Shown here one piece after another: positions 18,497 through 27,113 of a DNA stretch of 64,000 nucleotides. The stretch is taken from assembly GCA_015654535.1 (NCBI GenBank), contig JAATGU010000049.1:26217-90216 (forward strand), given 5' to 3'. The DNA is from Bacteroidales bacterium. Lineage in GTDB: Bacteria > Bacteroidota > Bacteroidia > Bacteroidales > Bacteroidaceae. The translations under genes were made by a program, and so were the position numbers. The number at the start of each line of letters is the position of its first letter. Position 1 is the first letter of the stretch. The notes under the pieces were generated by a model, which was given only the letters and a program-made list of their open reading frames with translations, ran no database searches and was not told where the DNA came from.

Positions 18497-20713
18497 TTAT
18501 TGATAATAACGTAATAAATCGAGCATTAAAGGAATATCATCTTCTTTAATTCCTTGTGCGATGAGATCCTTTCTATCTTTATTAAATAAATCCATAAAGG
18601 CTTCAGGACTATCACTCATGGCAAGACTGGTGGCATACATTTTCACCGCTTTGTCCAGTTGTCCCATGCTCCATGCTACATGTCCGGCATTCAGATAATC
18701 CAATAACTGTGTACCCTTTTCCAGTAATTTTTTATAGTATTTCATGGCTTGTTCATGTTTACCTACAACAAAAGAACACCAAGCAATTGCGCGACATACT
18801 TTAGGCGATTCGGCATCAAGATACTCTACCTTAAAAAAGTAATTTAAGGCTTCTTCATAGCGTTTGAGCCCTACTAAACAGTGACCTATTTGTGACAGAA
18901 TATTTAGATTATCGGGCTGTACGGCTTCTATCTTTTCGTAGTAGTCTAATGCTTTATCCAACTGGTTTAGTTGACGGTAACACATTGCCAGGTGATGATT
19001 TGTCCATGCACTATCCGGCTTCAGTATATCTGCTTGTAAGTAGGCTTCAATAGCTTTCTCATAACCTCTGTTCTTTTGCATACAATACCCCATTTTTTGA
19101 TAAATTTCGGCATCTCCAGCATTGGTTTTTACTATTTCTTCATAGAGCAACCATGCTTCTATTAAATAGTTTTTATGAAAGAAATATCCCGCTAATGTAA
19201 GTTGATTACTACTGTCGCTGAGCGTTTCTTTTAACGTGATGGAATATTGCAGATTTAACGATTCCTTAAATGGATCTTTAAATTCATTTCTACGAGGATG
19301 AATTCTGAAAAAACGATACAGATCGTGTATATATTGATTGCTGATGGTTTCGGCACGTTGAGAGAATGTCAAAATTTTATCGTAGCTTTTTTCTTCATTG
19401 ATTGCTTCATTTTGCGCTTCGAATTGCTGGGCCATCATTTGCCGTTGAGCTTCGGGTACTTGCATCATGGTGAAGCAGAAAGAATACTTATCGCTATTAC
19501 AGAAAAATCCTGACTGATAAATGGTATCCAGTAAAAGGTCCCGCTTCTCGGGAGTAGTTGAAAATGCTTGGACAACGGCTGAGTGCTGCATATCAAACGG
19601 ATAAAACCAATTGGCCATTTCCCGGAAAAAAGGATATGTTTTCAGTTGGGCAAAGGTGCTCATATAGACATCAGCTCCCTCCATCTGAAGATCATTCATT
19701 TCTTTTAGTTTATCACTCAAGCCAGATTGATCCATCCAGTCCTCCCAATCAGGATTCTTGTCGTTCTGTCCATTATCCTCATCTGGAGCTTCCATGTTAA
19801 ACTTTACATTCCGCAGGTTTGGATTTTTCATTAATTCGGGAAGAATCTCTTCCCGCATCTTTTTATCAATCTTTTCTGTTTCCCTACAACGTAAGAGCTG
19901 TATTTGTATGCGACTCATGTTATTGGCAAAGATAGCATTCTCGTTGAGTAACTCCAATCGTGCGGCAACTTCAGGATATAAAGATAAACGCTGATCGTAA
20001 CGAAAGATAATAAGTGTCAGTGCCACGATGGCACGTTGATTCACATCGTTCGAAGTATGTTGATAGGCATCGAATAAAAGCATTAGTTTCCGGATATCGA
20101 AATATTCCATCAAACTCAGCATAAGCGCACTGACAAATAAAGAAAGATCATTGATTTGAACCAGTACGGATTGTAAAAAATTGCGAGCTTCTTCTTCATC
20201 TTGCTCACTCCAAGGTTCAGATAACCAAATGAGATAAAATAATTCGGATACAGCAGCTTCATGACGTCGGCGAATAGTGGCCAAATCCCCCGCCTGTTTT
20301 TCTGTATAATGAAGTAGATTACCCACAGCCATGTCTTCGGTATAACTTTCCAACTCTAGTTGTATGGCAGGAAGTGGGCGAAGCGGAATAAACTTATGAT
20401 ATCTTTTCCTATCGAAATAATACTCAGTAGAAATAGGAGTTAGTTTGGCTATTCTCGTTTTATCTGTTAGTTTATAAGCTGTAGCCAATAGTTTTGGGTA
20501 GAGATTTTTACGTTCCGGATCTGCAATACCTTGTTGCAGGTATTGTAACATATATCGATAAGACGTTTGTAACTCTTCCACAGAGTTTTTTAACGTCCAA
20601 TCTATCATGTCTTGAGTAAAGACTTCCATGCGGATCAAGGCTTCTGCTAATCTTTTATTGTCCAGCAAATGGACAATTCGCTCATATTCTTCGTTTATGA
20701 CTGTTTCGTTCAT
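18497..20713 (-). CDS. large tetratricopeptide-repeat protein
   Basis: A 738-residue cytoplasmic protein with no signal peptide. The first 480 residues are helical and unassigned. The C-terminal part (about 525-710) holds several TPR units such as AEIYQKMGYCMQKNRGYEKAIEAYLQADILKPDSAWTNHHLAMCYRQLNQLDKALDYYEKI. TPRs mediate protein contacts; no partner is evident because it is monocistronic. Its promoter box is at 20747-20754. It is the last intact chromosomal gene before the accessory island. Confidence 0.85.
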   Translation of the reverse strand: MNETVINEEYERIVHLLDNKRLAEALIRMEVFTQDMIDWTLKNSVEELQTSYRYMLQYLQQGIADPERKNLYPKLLATAYKLTDKTRIAKLTPISTEYYFDRKRYHKFIPLRPLPAIQLELESYTEDMAVGNLLHYTEKQAGDLATIRRRHEAAVSELFYLIWLSEPWSEQDEEEARNFLQSVLVQINDLSLFVSALMLSLMEYFDIRKLMLLFDAYQHTSNDVNQRAIVALTLIIFRYDQRLSLYPEVAARLELLNENAIFANNMSRIQIQLLRCRETEKIDKKMREEILPELMKNPNLRNVKFNMEAPDEDNGQNDKNPDWEDWMDQSGLSDKLKEMNDLQMEGADVYMSTFAQLKTYPFFREMANWFYPFDMQHSAVVQAFSTTPEKRDLLLDTIYQSGFFCNSDKYSFCFTMMQVPEAQRQMMAQQFEAQNEAINEEKSYDKILTFSQRAETISNQYIHDLYRFFRIHPRRNEFKDPFKESLNLQYSITLKETLSDSSNQLTLAGYFFHKNYLIEAWLLYEEIVKTNAGDAEIYQKMGYCMQKNRGYEKAIEAYLQADILKPDSAWTNHHLAMCYRQLNQLDKALDYYEKIEAVQPDNLNILSQIGHCLVGLKRYEEALNYFFKVEYLDAESPKVCRAIAWCSFVVGKHEQAMKYYKKLLEKGTQLLDYLNAGHVAWSMGQLDKAVKMYATSLAMSDSPEAFMDLFNKDRKDLIAQGIKEDDIPLMLDLLRYYQ

Positions 20714-20746
20714 TGTTTTGCTCTGTTTGTTTTCCTATATAACAAA

Positions 20747-20754
20747 CAAAGATA
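20747..20754 (-). promoter_or_regulatory. TAnnTTTG promoter box, TPR gene
   Basis: TATCTTTG on the minus strand, 34 bases before the start at 20713. The rest of 20755-21037 shows no gene I can support. Confidence 0.55.
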
Positions 20755-21070
20755 AAAAAATATTTGGTTTTACCTCCTTAATTTATCCTAATGTTTACTT
20801 CCTGTCCAAGTAAGTCTTTTCCACAATAGAAGACACAGTGATTATCCTTTTCGGCTGAAAACGAGCAAATTACAAGAATAAACTTCTTGATAGGTAACGA
20901 TTTGGAAACGAGCGAGTCTCTGTTTTTTACGTCATTTTTCACAATGCACACAAAGAACGACTTTTCGATTGTAAAGGTACGAAAAAACTTTCTAAGCAAA
21001 TAGAATTACTTCTTGAATATTTGAAATTAGATTTTTTAATTAGGCACTTTGTAAATACAATAGAAATGGC

Positions 21071-21078
21071 TATATTTG
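21071..21078 (+). promoter_or_regulatory. TAnnTTTG promoter box, transposase
   Basis: TATATTTG inside the left end of the element, 17 bases before the chosen ATG. It could also drive the AraC gene that follows directly. Confidence 0.55.
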
Positions 21079-21095
21079 CGGGAAAAGTATTAACA

Positions 21096-21986
21096 ATGGA
21101 GAACAAATTCAGAAGCCTGACTATTTTTGAGTTTCAGGAACATTTCCCTGACGAAGATTCCTGTTATGCCTATCTAAGTGAATTAAAATGGGGAACTGGT
21201 TTTGTATGCCCCAGTTGCGGACATACCAAATATTGCAATGGTAAGCGCAAATACGACAGGCAGTATACCAGTTATCACCGCATATCTTCACCAACGAGCG
21301 GGACGCTGTTTCATCAGTTGAAGTTTTCTGTATTAAGGGCCTTTTACATCGTTTACTATGTCAGTGCGAATAAAAAAGGGATTAGTAGTACGGAACTGAG
21401 CAGAAAGCTGGGGCTAAGACAAAAAACTTGCTGGAAGTTCAAAGGCAAGGCAATGAAAGCGATGGAGAGCAGTGGTAATCACAAAATCAATGGCAATGCC
21501 GAAGTTGACGAGAGTGTTGTTGGTGGTCAGGAAGAAGGCGTTGTGAGAAGAAAAAATGCAAAAAAGAAGCTGGTTGTATTTGCCATTGAGCGCAGCGGCA
21601 AGGGAGTTAGCCGTATGTATGGGAAGGTTATCCAAAAGAGCAGTTCAAAAGAACTTGGTGAATTTATGAAAACAACCATTGGTCTGGATGTACAAATAAA
21701 AACGGATAAATGGCGGGGATATACTCCTTTAGCAAAAGAGTTCAAAAACCTGATACAGATTGATTCTGGGAAAAAGGGTGGTAACTTCCCAGATTTGCAT
21801 CAGTGTATCATGGGATTCAAAGGCTGGCTCCGGGGAATGCACCATCAGGTCGAGAATTTGCAGGCTTATATTGACGAATACTGTTATCAGTTTAACCGTA
21901 GCAATATGAAGGATGGAATTTTTGACAACCTATTGAATAGAATGGTTAAAGCTGATCCTTTCCCGTATAAACCAATTATTACTTAA
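21096..21986 (+). CDS. IS1595-family (ISXO2-like) transposase
   Basis: DDE-type transposase of 296 residues from the ATG at 21096, chosen over the tracked start because a promoter box lies between them and the family begins like MENKFRSLTIFEFQEHFPDE. It has an N-terminal zinc-ribbon region with CPSCGH, but the second cysteine pair expected about 20 residues later is replaced (RQYTSYHRI). The ISXO2-like catalytic core follows: NAEVDESVVGG (first Asp), IKTDKWRGYTPL (second Asp) and a final acidic residue region ending HHQVENLQAYIDEYCYQFNR. The stop codon directly abuts the ATG of the next gene. Confidence 0.88.
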   Translation: MENKFRSLTIFEFQEHFPDEDSCYAYLSELKWGTGFVCPSCGHTKYCNGKRKYDRQYTSYHRISSPTSGTLFHQLKFSVLRAFYIVYYVSANKKGISSTELSRKLGLRQKTCWKFKGKAMKAMESSGNHKINGNAEVDESVVGGQEEGVVRRKNAKKKLVVFAIERSGKGVSRMYGKVIQKSSSKELGEFMKTTIGLDVQIKTDKWRGYTPLAKEFKNLIQIDSGKKGGNFPDLHQCIMGFKGWLRGMHHQVENLQAYIDEYCYQFNRSNMKDGIFDNLLNRMVKADPFPYKPIIT

Positions 21987-22847
21987 ATGCCTAATTCAAT
22001 TAAAAAATATACACTGCCGCAAGAATTTGAATTGATTGGCATCCGACAACTATACAACAACAATTCTGACAAGTTGACGACACTACATCGGATAGGTTTT
22101 TATCACATACTTTGGTTTCAAAAAGGTAACCCAACTCATTTGGTTGACTTCAATCCCGTAAAAATTAAACCGAATACCATTCTGTTTTTGAATAAGGAAA
22201 CGGTTCAACGATTTGATAAGAAAGGCGGTTTTGACGGCAAAGCAATTCTGTTTACTGACAGTTTTTTCTGCAAGACAGAAACAGACACAAAGTATTTGCG
22301 GAACAGTATTTTATTCAACGACTTGTTTTCAGTTGCTCAAATTCAACTAAGTGAAACAGCTTCACTGTTTGCCGATTTGTTTAAGCTAATGGAAAAGGAA
22401 TTAGAAAATGAAAATGACATTTCACAACCCGACATTCTAAAAAATTTATTGCATAACTTTTTACTTCTATCTGAAAGAGAAAGACGAAAACAGGATTTTA
22501 CCGAAATTAAAAAAGGAGCCGACTTTGACTATGTAATGCTTTTCAAAGACCTTTTAGAAACCAATTATCGTAAGTTGAAACAAGTAAGCGGGTATGCAAA
22601 AATGATAAGCGTAACCGAAAAGAGGCTGAACCAGGCAACATCAAAGGCGTTGGACAAATCGCCAAAGCAAATGATTGACGAAAGGGTAATGCTTGAAGCA
22701 AAACGACTTTTAGCACACACAAACGAAAGCATAAAAGAAATTGGTTTTGACTTGGGCTTTGATGAGCCAACCAACTTTATAAAATACTTTCGCAAACACA
22801 GTAATTCAACGCCGGTTGAATTTAGAAAGCAATTTTCTTCGGCTTAA
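21987..22847 (+). CDS. AraC-family regulator whose start codon lies in the IS end
   Basis: A 286-residue transcription regulator with a cupin-like N-terminal sensor (about residues 30-120) and a C-terminal AraC helix-turn-helix (about 185-282, ending IKEIGFDLGFDEPTNFIKYFRKHSNSTPVEFRKQF). The ATG immediately follows the transposase TAA, and ATGCCTAATT overlaps the right inverted repeat of the element. The first codons are therefore IS-derived or coincide with it, and transcription from the IS is likely. It was probably linked originally to the SnoaL-like gene behind it. Confidence 0.85.
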   Translation: MPNSIKKYTLPQEFELIGIRQLYNNNSDKLTTLHRIGFYHILWFQKGNPTHLVDFNPVKIKPNTILFLNKETVQRFDKKGGFDGKAILFTDSFFCKTETDTKYLRNSILFNDLFSVAQIQLSETASLFADLFKLMEKELENENDISQPDILKNLLHNFLLLSERERRKQDFTEIKKGADFDYVMLFKDLLETNYRKLKQVSGYAKMISVTEKRLNQATSKALDKSPKQMIDERVMLEAKRLLAHTNESIKEIGFDLGFDEPTNFIKYFRKHSNSTPVEFRKQFSSA

Positions 22848-22930
22848 AAGTATCATTTAAAAGACTGTTTCTACCTTTTACATTCTTGTGCATCGTTGTA
22901 CTTTTACAGTTCCAATTAAATCATAAAAAA

Positions 22931-23293
22931 ATGAACAAGACATTTATAAGTCCAGCGATAATTTTAAGAGTTGGATTTTCTGCCTGCACCAGCTGGAGCA
23001 ACTATAATTCACAAACAAAAAAAGAAGAAAAAATAGAAATCTCAAACAAAGAAAAAGTTGTCGCCCTTTTGAAAAGCATTGAAATAGGTGAACAAGAACC
23101 TCTTGGTTACATTAACCCTAATAAATACATTCAGCACAACTTGGGAGTTGCTGACGGATTTGCAGGATTTCGGGAGATGCTGCAACAGTTACCGCTGATA
23201 ACATCTAACGCATCTCTTACAGGAAGCAAAAATTTAATACACTCAATATGGTTTTTCTTATTCATAACAAATCACAAAGTTGATTACCTTTAA
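22931..23293 (+). pseudogene. truncated SnoaL-like (NTF2-fold) protein
   Basis: The reading frame from the ATG at 22931 begins with a lipoprotein-like signal (VGFSAC) and continues with a recognisable SnoaL-like start (VVALLKSIEIGEQEPLGYINPNKYIQHNLGVADGFAGF). Homology ends after about residue 87 (EMLQQLP); the last 30 or so residues (LITSNASLTG...) are unrelated and the remaining half of the domain (about 60-70 residues) is missing. I interpret this as a gene cut by recombination. It follows the AraC gene, a pairing seen in other Bacteroidota as far as I recall. Confidence 0.6.
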
Positions 23294-23320
23294 CTGATAT
23301 ATTTAGAAGCCAAAAATAAC

Positions 23321-23328
23321 TAAATTTG
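23321..23328 (+). promoter_or_regulatory. TAnnTTTG promoter box, F420-type oxidoreductase
   Basis: TAAATTTG, 36 bases before the ATG at 23365. Confidence 0.55.
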
Positions 23329-23364
23329 CGGTATCAAATAAGTTTAATTTTAAAAAAAAGAAAT

Positions 23365-24090
23365 ATGAACATCGGAATAATTGGTGCGGGACTTATCGGA
23401 GGTACACTTGCCCGCAGACTATCACTATTAAATCACAAAGTAACTATTGCAAATTCCAGAGGACCTGAAACCTTGAAAGATTTGGCAACAGAAATAAACG
23501 TAAAGGCAGGAACGGCTTATGAAGCTGCACGGAATAATGACATTGCAGTCATCACTATTCCGCAAAAAAACATTGCTGATTTACCGAAAGATTTGTTTGA
23601 AGGTGTAAAAGATGATGTCATTGTAATTGATACTTGCAACTACTATCCGTTGTTAAGAGATGGTGTTATAGCCGAACTTGAACATGACCTGACAAATTCT
23701 GAATGGGTTCAGGCAAAAATCAAAAAACCCATAGTAAAAACATTTAACTCTATTCCTTATACAAGTTTGGGAGATGCAGGTCGTCCGAAAGGCGACAAAA
23801 ACAGAATTGCTTTGCCTGTTTCGGGCGATAGAAAAAAAGACAAAGAAGCAGTAAGCGATTTACTTGACCAACTTGGATTTGATTTTTTTGACGTAGGCGA
23901 ACTTAAAAATTCGTGGAAATACGAACCGGGTACACCAACCTATTGTATGGACTTCAACTTAGAGACCTTAAAAAATAAGTTGAATGACTTAGGGACAATC
24001 AGAACACCTGAAATCAAAGCAAACATCATCGAACAAAGAACGGAACAAGAAAAACAGTTTTTAGAATACTATTCAAAAATGAAAAAGTAA
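23365..24090 (+). CDS. NAD(P)-binding oxidoreductase (coenzyme F420-dependent NADP oxidoreductase family)
   Basis: A 241-residue protein with a Rossmann dinucleotide site at its very start (NIGIIGAGLIGGTLARRLS), followed by VTIANSRGPETLKDLA, which suggests NADP preference. AVITIPQKNI and KPIVKTFNSIPYTSLGDAGRP are typical of the family. Bacteroidota do not make F420, so members here act with other cofactors or substrates. The ATG at 23365 is preferred to the tracked start because it lies downstream of the promoter box and opens the Rossmann fold. Confidence 0.83.
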   Translation: MNIGIIGAGLIGGTLARRLSLLNHKVTIANSRGPETLKDLATEINVKAGTAYEAARNNDIAVITIPQKNIADLPKDLFEGVKDDVIVIDTCNYYPLLRDGVIAELEHDLTNSEWVQAKIKKPIVKTFNSIPYTSLGDAGRPKGDKNRIALPVSGDRKKDKEAVSDLLDQLGFDFFDVGELKNSWKYEPGTPTYCMDFNLETLKNKLNDLGTIRTPEIKANIIEQRTEQEKQFLEYYSKMKK

Positions 24091-24174
24091 TTAAAACCAC
24101 TTGCCAAAAAATAATAAAAAGGTAGCAAAGGTAAGGCGGACAGCGGACGACTGAAGCCACTTATAACAGCACAC

Positions 24175-24280
24175 CTACACGCAAGCAGGGGTTTCGTGCT
24201 TCGTAGGACAGGAAAGCGCTAAATTTGAAGCTCAGTTCTTCGTAGGAAGTTCAGTGCTAAAAATCTCTGCCTGCGTGTAG
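24175..24280. repeat. long imperfect inverted repeat between genes (cassette-like spacer 1)
   Basis: CTACACGCAAGCAGGG at the left pairs with GCCTGCGTGTAG at the right of a 106-base stretch. Inside, TTCGTAGGA occurs twice (near 24201 and 24240), each followed by an AG(C/T)GCTAAA unit. A GTTGCAAGCAA sequence follows at 24290. No ORF lies here. Confidence 0.6.
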
Positions 24281-24334
24281 CCGCCCCCCCGTTGCAAGCA
24301 ATGTTCGTGCGATCCGTAAACACCTTTAGGGTCC

Positions 24335-24342
24335 TACCTTTG
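24335..24342 (+). promoter_or_regulatory. TAnnTTTG promoter box, MFS pump
   Basis: TACCTTTG, 24 bases before the ATG at 24367. Confidence 0.6.
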
Positions 24343-24366
24343 CCATCTTTTTAAGCAGAGAAAAAA

Positions 24367-25575
24367 ATGAAGTTATCAAATAAAGAAATCTTTATTGTTA
24401 TTATATTGAGCCTGCTCGCGTCTTTTATAGCGCTGAGCATAGATTTGTATTTACCCTCTTTTAAATTCATTGCGGAAGATTTGCATACCGATATGGGAAA
24501 AGTGCAGATTTCTCTTTCCGTATTTATTGGCGGGCTTGCCGTTGGGCAACTTTTATGGGGAACGCTTTCGGACAGAGTGGGCAGAAAATTACCACTTATC
24601 ATTGCTATTAGCGTTTACAGTATTGCTTCGATTTTGGTTGTCACCACACATAGCATAGAAGAATTGTGGCTGTACCGTTTTTTGCAGGCTTTTTGTGGTT
24701 CGGCAGGAATGGTGGTGCCGAGAGCGGTTGTTACCGATTATTTTGACAGGGGAAAAACGGCAAAAATCTTTTCGTTGCTAGCCTTGATTTCGGGCGTTGG
24801 GCCCATTATTGCACCAAGTATCGGAACCCTTTTATTAGGCGGAAACAGTTGGCATAATGTTTTCGTGGCAATGGCAGTTTTTGGTGCAGTCTCGGTGTTT
24901 TTGGTTATTTTCTTTTTGCCCGAAACACATTCGCCAAAAGAAAAAACAACCGCTTACACCAAAAAGGAACGCGGCGTTTTGGCTTCATACATTCACGTTT
25001 TCCAAAACAAACAGTTTGTCGTTTATACACTTGTGGGCAGTATTACATTCAGTGCGCTAATGGTTTATATTTCCAATTCACCTTTCCTTATAATGGAAAA
25101 AGGCGGTTTCACGGGAACGCAATACAGCTTGGTTTTTGGCTTGAACGCGATAGGAATGGTGGTGGGTAATTATTCCGTTGGTTTTCTGGTAAATCGTTTC
25201 AGCACCAGGACATTGGTTAAATTCGCTTCATTATTACAGACAATTTTCGGGGTTTTGCTGGTTGCCTGTATTCTGGCTGAACTTCCGCTTACCATAATTT
25301 TGGCATTGTTGTTTTTATCTTTGATAGTGATTGGCATTTCGCTTACTTCCACAATCGATTTGGCATTAGCGCCTTTTCGCAACGACAGCGGAACGGCTTC
25401 GGCAGTTTTCGGGTTTTTCCAGTTGGCATTAACGTTTGTAATATCGGGTGTTGCCGGGTTGGTACAAAACAATTCTGTTATGCCTATGGCAATCACATTG
25501 TTGTCTTGTGCGGTGATTTCATTCGTGGGAACGACTATTTTAAAAAATAAATCTGACAATGGAAAAGCGAAGTAA
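24367..25575 (+). CDS. Bcr/CflA-type multidrug efflux MFS transporter
   Basis: A 402-residue inner-membrane drug:H+ antiporter with about 12 membrane segments. Hallmarks are SIDLYLPSFKFIAEDL in the first helix, the motif A-like GTLSDRVGRKLPL (about residues 63-75) and FLQAFCGSAGMVVPRAVVTDYF. Family members export chloramphenicol, bicyclomycin or other compounds, so a resistance role is possible, but the substrate cannot be read from sequence. It has its own promoter and lies behind cassette-like spacer 1. Its last 17 bases overlap a truncated DUF3861-type ORF. Confidence 0.87.
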   Translation: MKLSNKEIFIVIILSLLASFIALSIDLYLPSFKFIAEDLHTDMGKVQISLSVFIGGLAVGQLLWGTLSDRVGRKLPLIIAISVYSIASILVVTTHSIEELWLYRFLQAFCGSAGMVVPRAVVTDYFDRGKTAKIFSLLALISGVGPIIAPSIGTLLLGGNSWHNVFVAMAVFGAVSVFLVIFFLPETHSPKEKTTAYTKKERGVLASYIHVFQNKQFVVYTLVGSITFSALMVYISNSPFLIMEKGGFTGTQYSLVFGLNAIGMVVGNYSVGFLVNRFSTRTLVKFASLLQTIFGVLLVACILAELPLTIILALLFLSLIVIGISLTSTIDLALAPFRNDSGTASAVFGFFQLALTFVISGVAGLVQNNSVMPMAITLLSCAVISFVGTTILKNKSDNGKAK

Positions 25576-25696
25576 CCAATACAAAAACCGGTTACAGGAA
25601 ATTGAACCGAAAGACGGAACACAATCAGGAAAATCAACAGCATTTGAGTTTAAAAACCACGGCAATATCTTGCATCAATTGAAATGTTGTGTGTAA
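25559..25696 (+). pseudogene. 5' fragment of a DUF3861-like gene
   Basis: A 45-residue frame too short for the ORF track begins MEKRSNQYKNRLQEIEPKDG and reaches FEFKNHGNIL, which resembles the start of DUF3861 proteins (normally about 90-100 residues). It then changes into unrelated sequence and stops in TGTTGTGTGTAA. It overlaps the end of the MFS gene by 17 bases. Assignment is from memory of the family and rests on a short stretch. Confidence 0.45.
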
Positions 25697-25763
25697 CTCT
25701 AAAACCGAACATCGTAACAAGAAAGAGCATAGAATTAAAACGGCTATTAAAAATTTAACAAAT

Positions 25764-26762
25764 ATGGAATACAGGAATTTAGGAAAATCAGGATTAAAAG
25801 TCCCCGTATTAAGCCTTGGTACAGGAACATTCGGTGGAACAAACGAATTTTTTCAGCGTTGGGGACAAACGGACGTAAAGGAAGCCTCACGACTGATTGA
25901 CATTAGTTTGGAAAGAGGCGTAAATTTCTTTGATACCGCCAATGTTTATTCGCAGGGAGCATCGGAAGAAGTTTTGGGTGCAGCCGTGAAAGGAAGACGT
26001 GAAAAAACAATCATCTCAACCAAAGCTACGTTCGAAATGGGCGAAGACGTAAACGATAAAGGTTCATCACGTTTTCATCTTATCAAAGCTTGCGAAGACA
26101 GCTTGAAGCGTTTGGGAACGGACTACATAGACCTTTACCTGATGCACGGTTTTGACAGCACTACGCCCGTGGAGGAAACCTTGCGGACATTGGATAATTT
26201 GGTAACAAGCGGCAAGGTCAGATATATTGGTTGTTCCAACTTTGCGGCTTGGCAACTGATGAAATCATTGTCCGTTTCGGAAAAATACAACCTGGAAAAG
26301 TATATAATTTATCAGGGGTATTATTCGCTAATCGGACGTGATTACGAACAGGAACTAATGCCATTGATAAAAGACCAGGGTTTGGGGTTAATGGTATGGA
26401 GTCCGCTTGGTTGGGGCAGGCTTACAGGAAAAATCAGAAGAAATCAACCGCTTGCCGAAGGACGCATACAATCAGGCGGGGCAGTCGGATCACCACCTGT
26501 TGAAGACGAATTTTTATATACGGTTGTAGATGCTTTGGAAAGTATAGCAAACGAAACAGGCAAGACCATATCACAGGTAGCCATTAATTGGTTGCTGCAA
26601 CAGGAAACCGTTTCCAACATTGTCATCGGTGCAAGAAACGAACAGCAACTAATAGAAAACCTGGACGCAGTCGGTTGGTCTTTGTCGAAAGAACATTTGA
26701 CCGAATTGGATAACATTACAACTCAAACACCCATTTACCCGCATTGGGTCGGGAAACGATAA
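25764..26762 (+). CDS. aldo/keto reductase
   Basis: NADPH-dependent reductase of 332 residues with the AKR barrel. The ATG at 25764 (MEYRNLGKSGLKVPVLSLGTG) is the family start; the 25 upstream residues of the tracked ORF are spurious. Catalytic residues are visible: D and Y in FFDTANVYSQG (about residues 53-63), K in ISTKATFEMG, H in LYLMHGFDS. The YhdN/Kv-beta-like end IVIGARNEQQLIENLDAV is present. Substrate unknown. It lies between a broken DUF3861 fragment and cassette-like spacer 2. Confidence 0.9.
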   Translation: MEYRNLGKSGLKVPVLSLGTGTFGGTNEFFQRWGQTDVKEASRLIDISLERGVNFFDTANVYSQGASEEVLGAAVKGRREKTIISTKATFEMGEDVNDKGSSRFHLIKACEDSLKRLGTDYIDLYLMHGFDSTTPVEETLRTLDNLVTSGKVRYIGCSNFAAWQLMKSLSVSEKYNLEKYIIYQGYYSLIGRDYEQELMPLIKDQGLGLMVWSPLGWGRLTGKIRRNQPLAEGRIQSGGAVGSPPVEDEFLYTVVDALESIANETGKTISQVAINWLLQQETVSNIVIGARNEQQLIENLDAVGWSLSKEHLTELDNITTQTPIYPHWVGKR

Positions 26763-26807
26763 CAGAAGAATAAATTACCAACCGCAGACGGACAAAAAAG
26801 AGCTACA

Positions 26808-26888
26808 CACAATAAGACGGCTGACGTTCAGCCCTGAGAGTTCCTGCGGACTTTTCCGCCCGAACGCCAAGCCCCGAACCGTTATGTG
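26808..26888. repeat. imperfect inverted repeat between genes (cassette-like spacer 2)
   Basis: CACAATAA...CGG pairs with CCG.TTATGTG at the outer ends, and GGCTGACGTTC pairs with GAACGCCAAGCC inside, giving an interrupted hairpin of about 81 bases. It has the same architecture as spacer 1 but a different sequence. Confidence 0.55.
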
Positions 26889-27078
26889 AAATCTTACGGA
26901 CAGTGCGATGCGATTTGTATTGGCCTTGGTTTTGGTACTTAACTCTCGGTTGGGAAATTGAATATGTTTACGAAGAGAGGCATCATATTTTTACTATATC
27001 ATTCAACAGTTAACAGAATATCTTATTTTTGGCTACGACAAAAGCAGATTTGGCAACATCTACTCTTTTTCAGTTACT

Positions 27079-27086
27079 TATTTTTG
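27079..27086 (+). promoter_or_regulatory. TAnnTTTG promoter box, SDR gene
   Basis: TATTTTTG, 27 bases before the ATG at 27114. Confidence 0.55.
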
Positions 27087-27113
27087 TACCATCAAAAATA
27101 AATAAGAATAGTT

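Larger units (their letters stand above)
21038..21996 (+). mobile_element. IS1595-family insertion sequence
   Basis: Imperfect terminal inverted repeats, AATTAGGCA at 21038-21046 and TGCCTAATT at 21988-21996 with weaker matching further in, enclose one ISXO2-type transposase gene. I could not see a clear 8-bp target duplication, so the exact ends are uncertain. Confidence 0.65.
26763..27113. other. intergenic stretch between aldo/keto reductase and SDR
   Basis: No gene is supported here. The first part holds the imperfect hairpin listed separately (26808-26888). The rest, including a stretch near 26900-27060, shows nothing I recognise until the promoter box at 27079. Confidence 0.5.

Noticed and set aside
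20778-20999. 73-codon minus-strand ORF in front of the IS
   Set aside because: No recognisable motif or ribosome site, and low-complexity composition; it is probably non-coding chromosomal sequence.
21996-22010. 8-bp target duplication of the IS1595 element
   Set aside because: Flanks at 21030-21037 and 21997-22004 do not match; the AT-rich similarity seen is inverted, not direct.
24175-26888. True integron attC sites
   Set aside because: No R'/R'' boxes of the GTTRRRY/RYYYAAC form could be placed, and no integron integrase is in the window.
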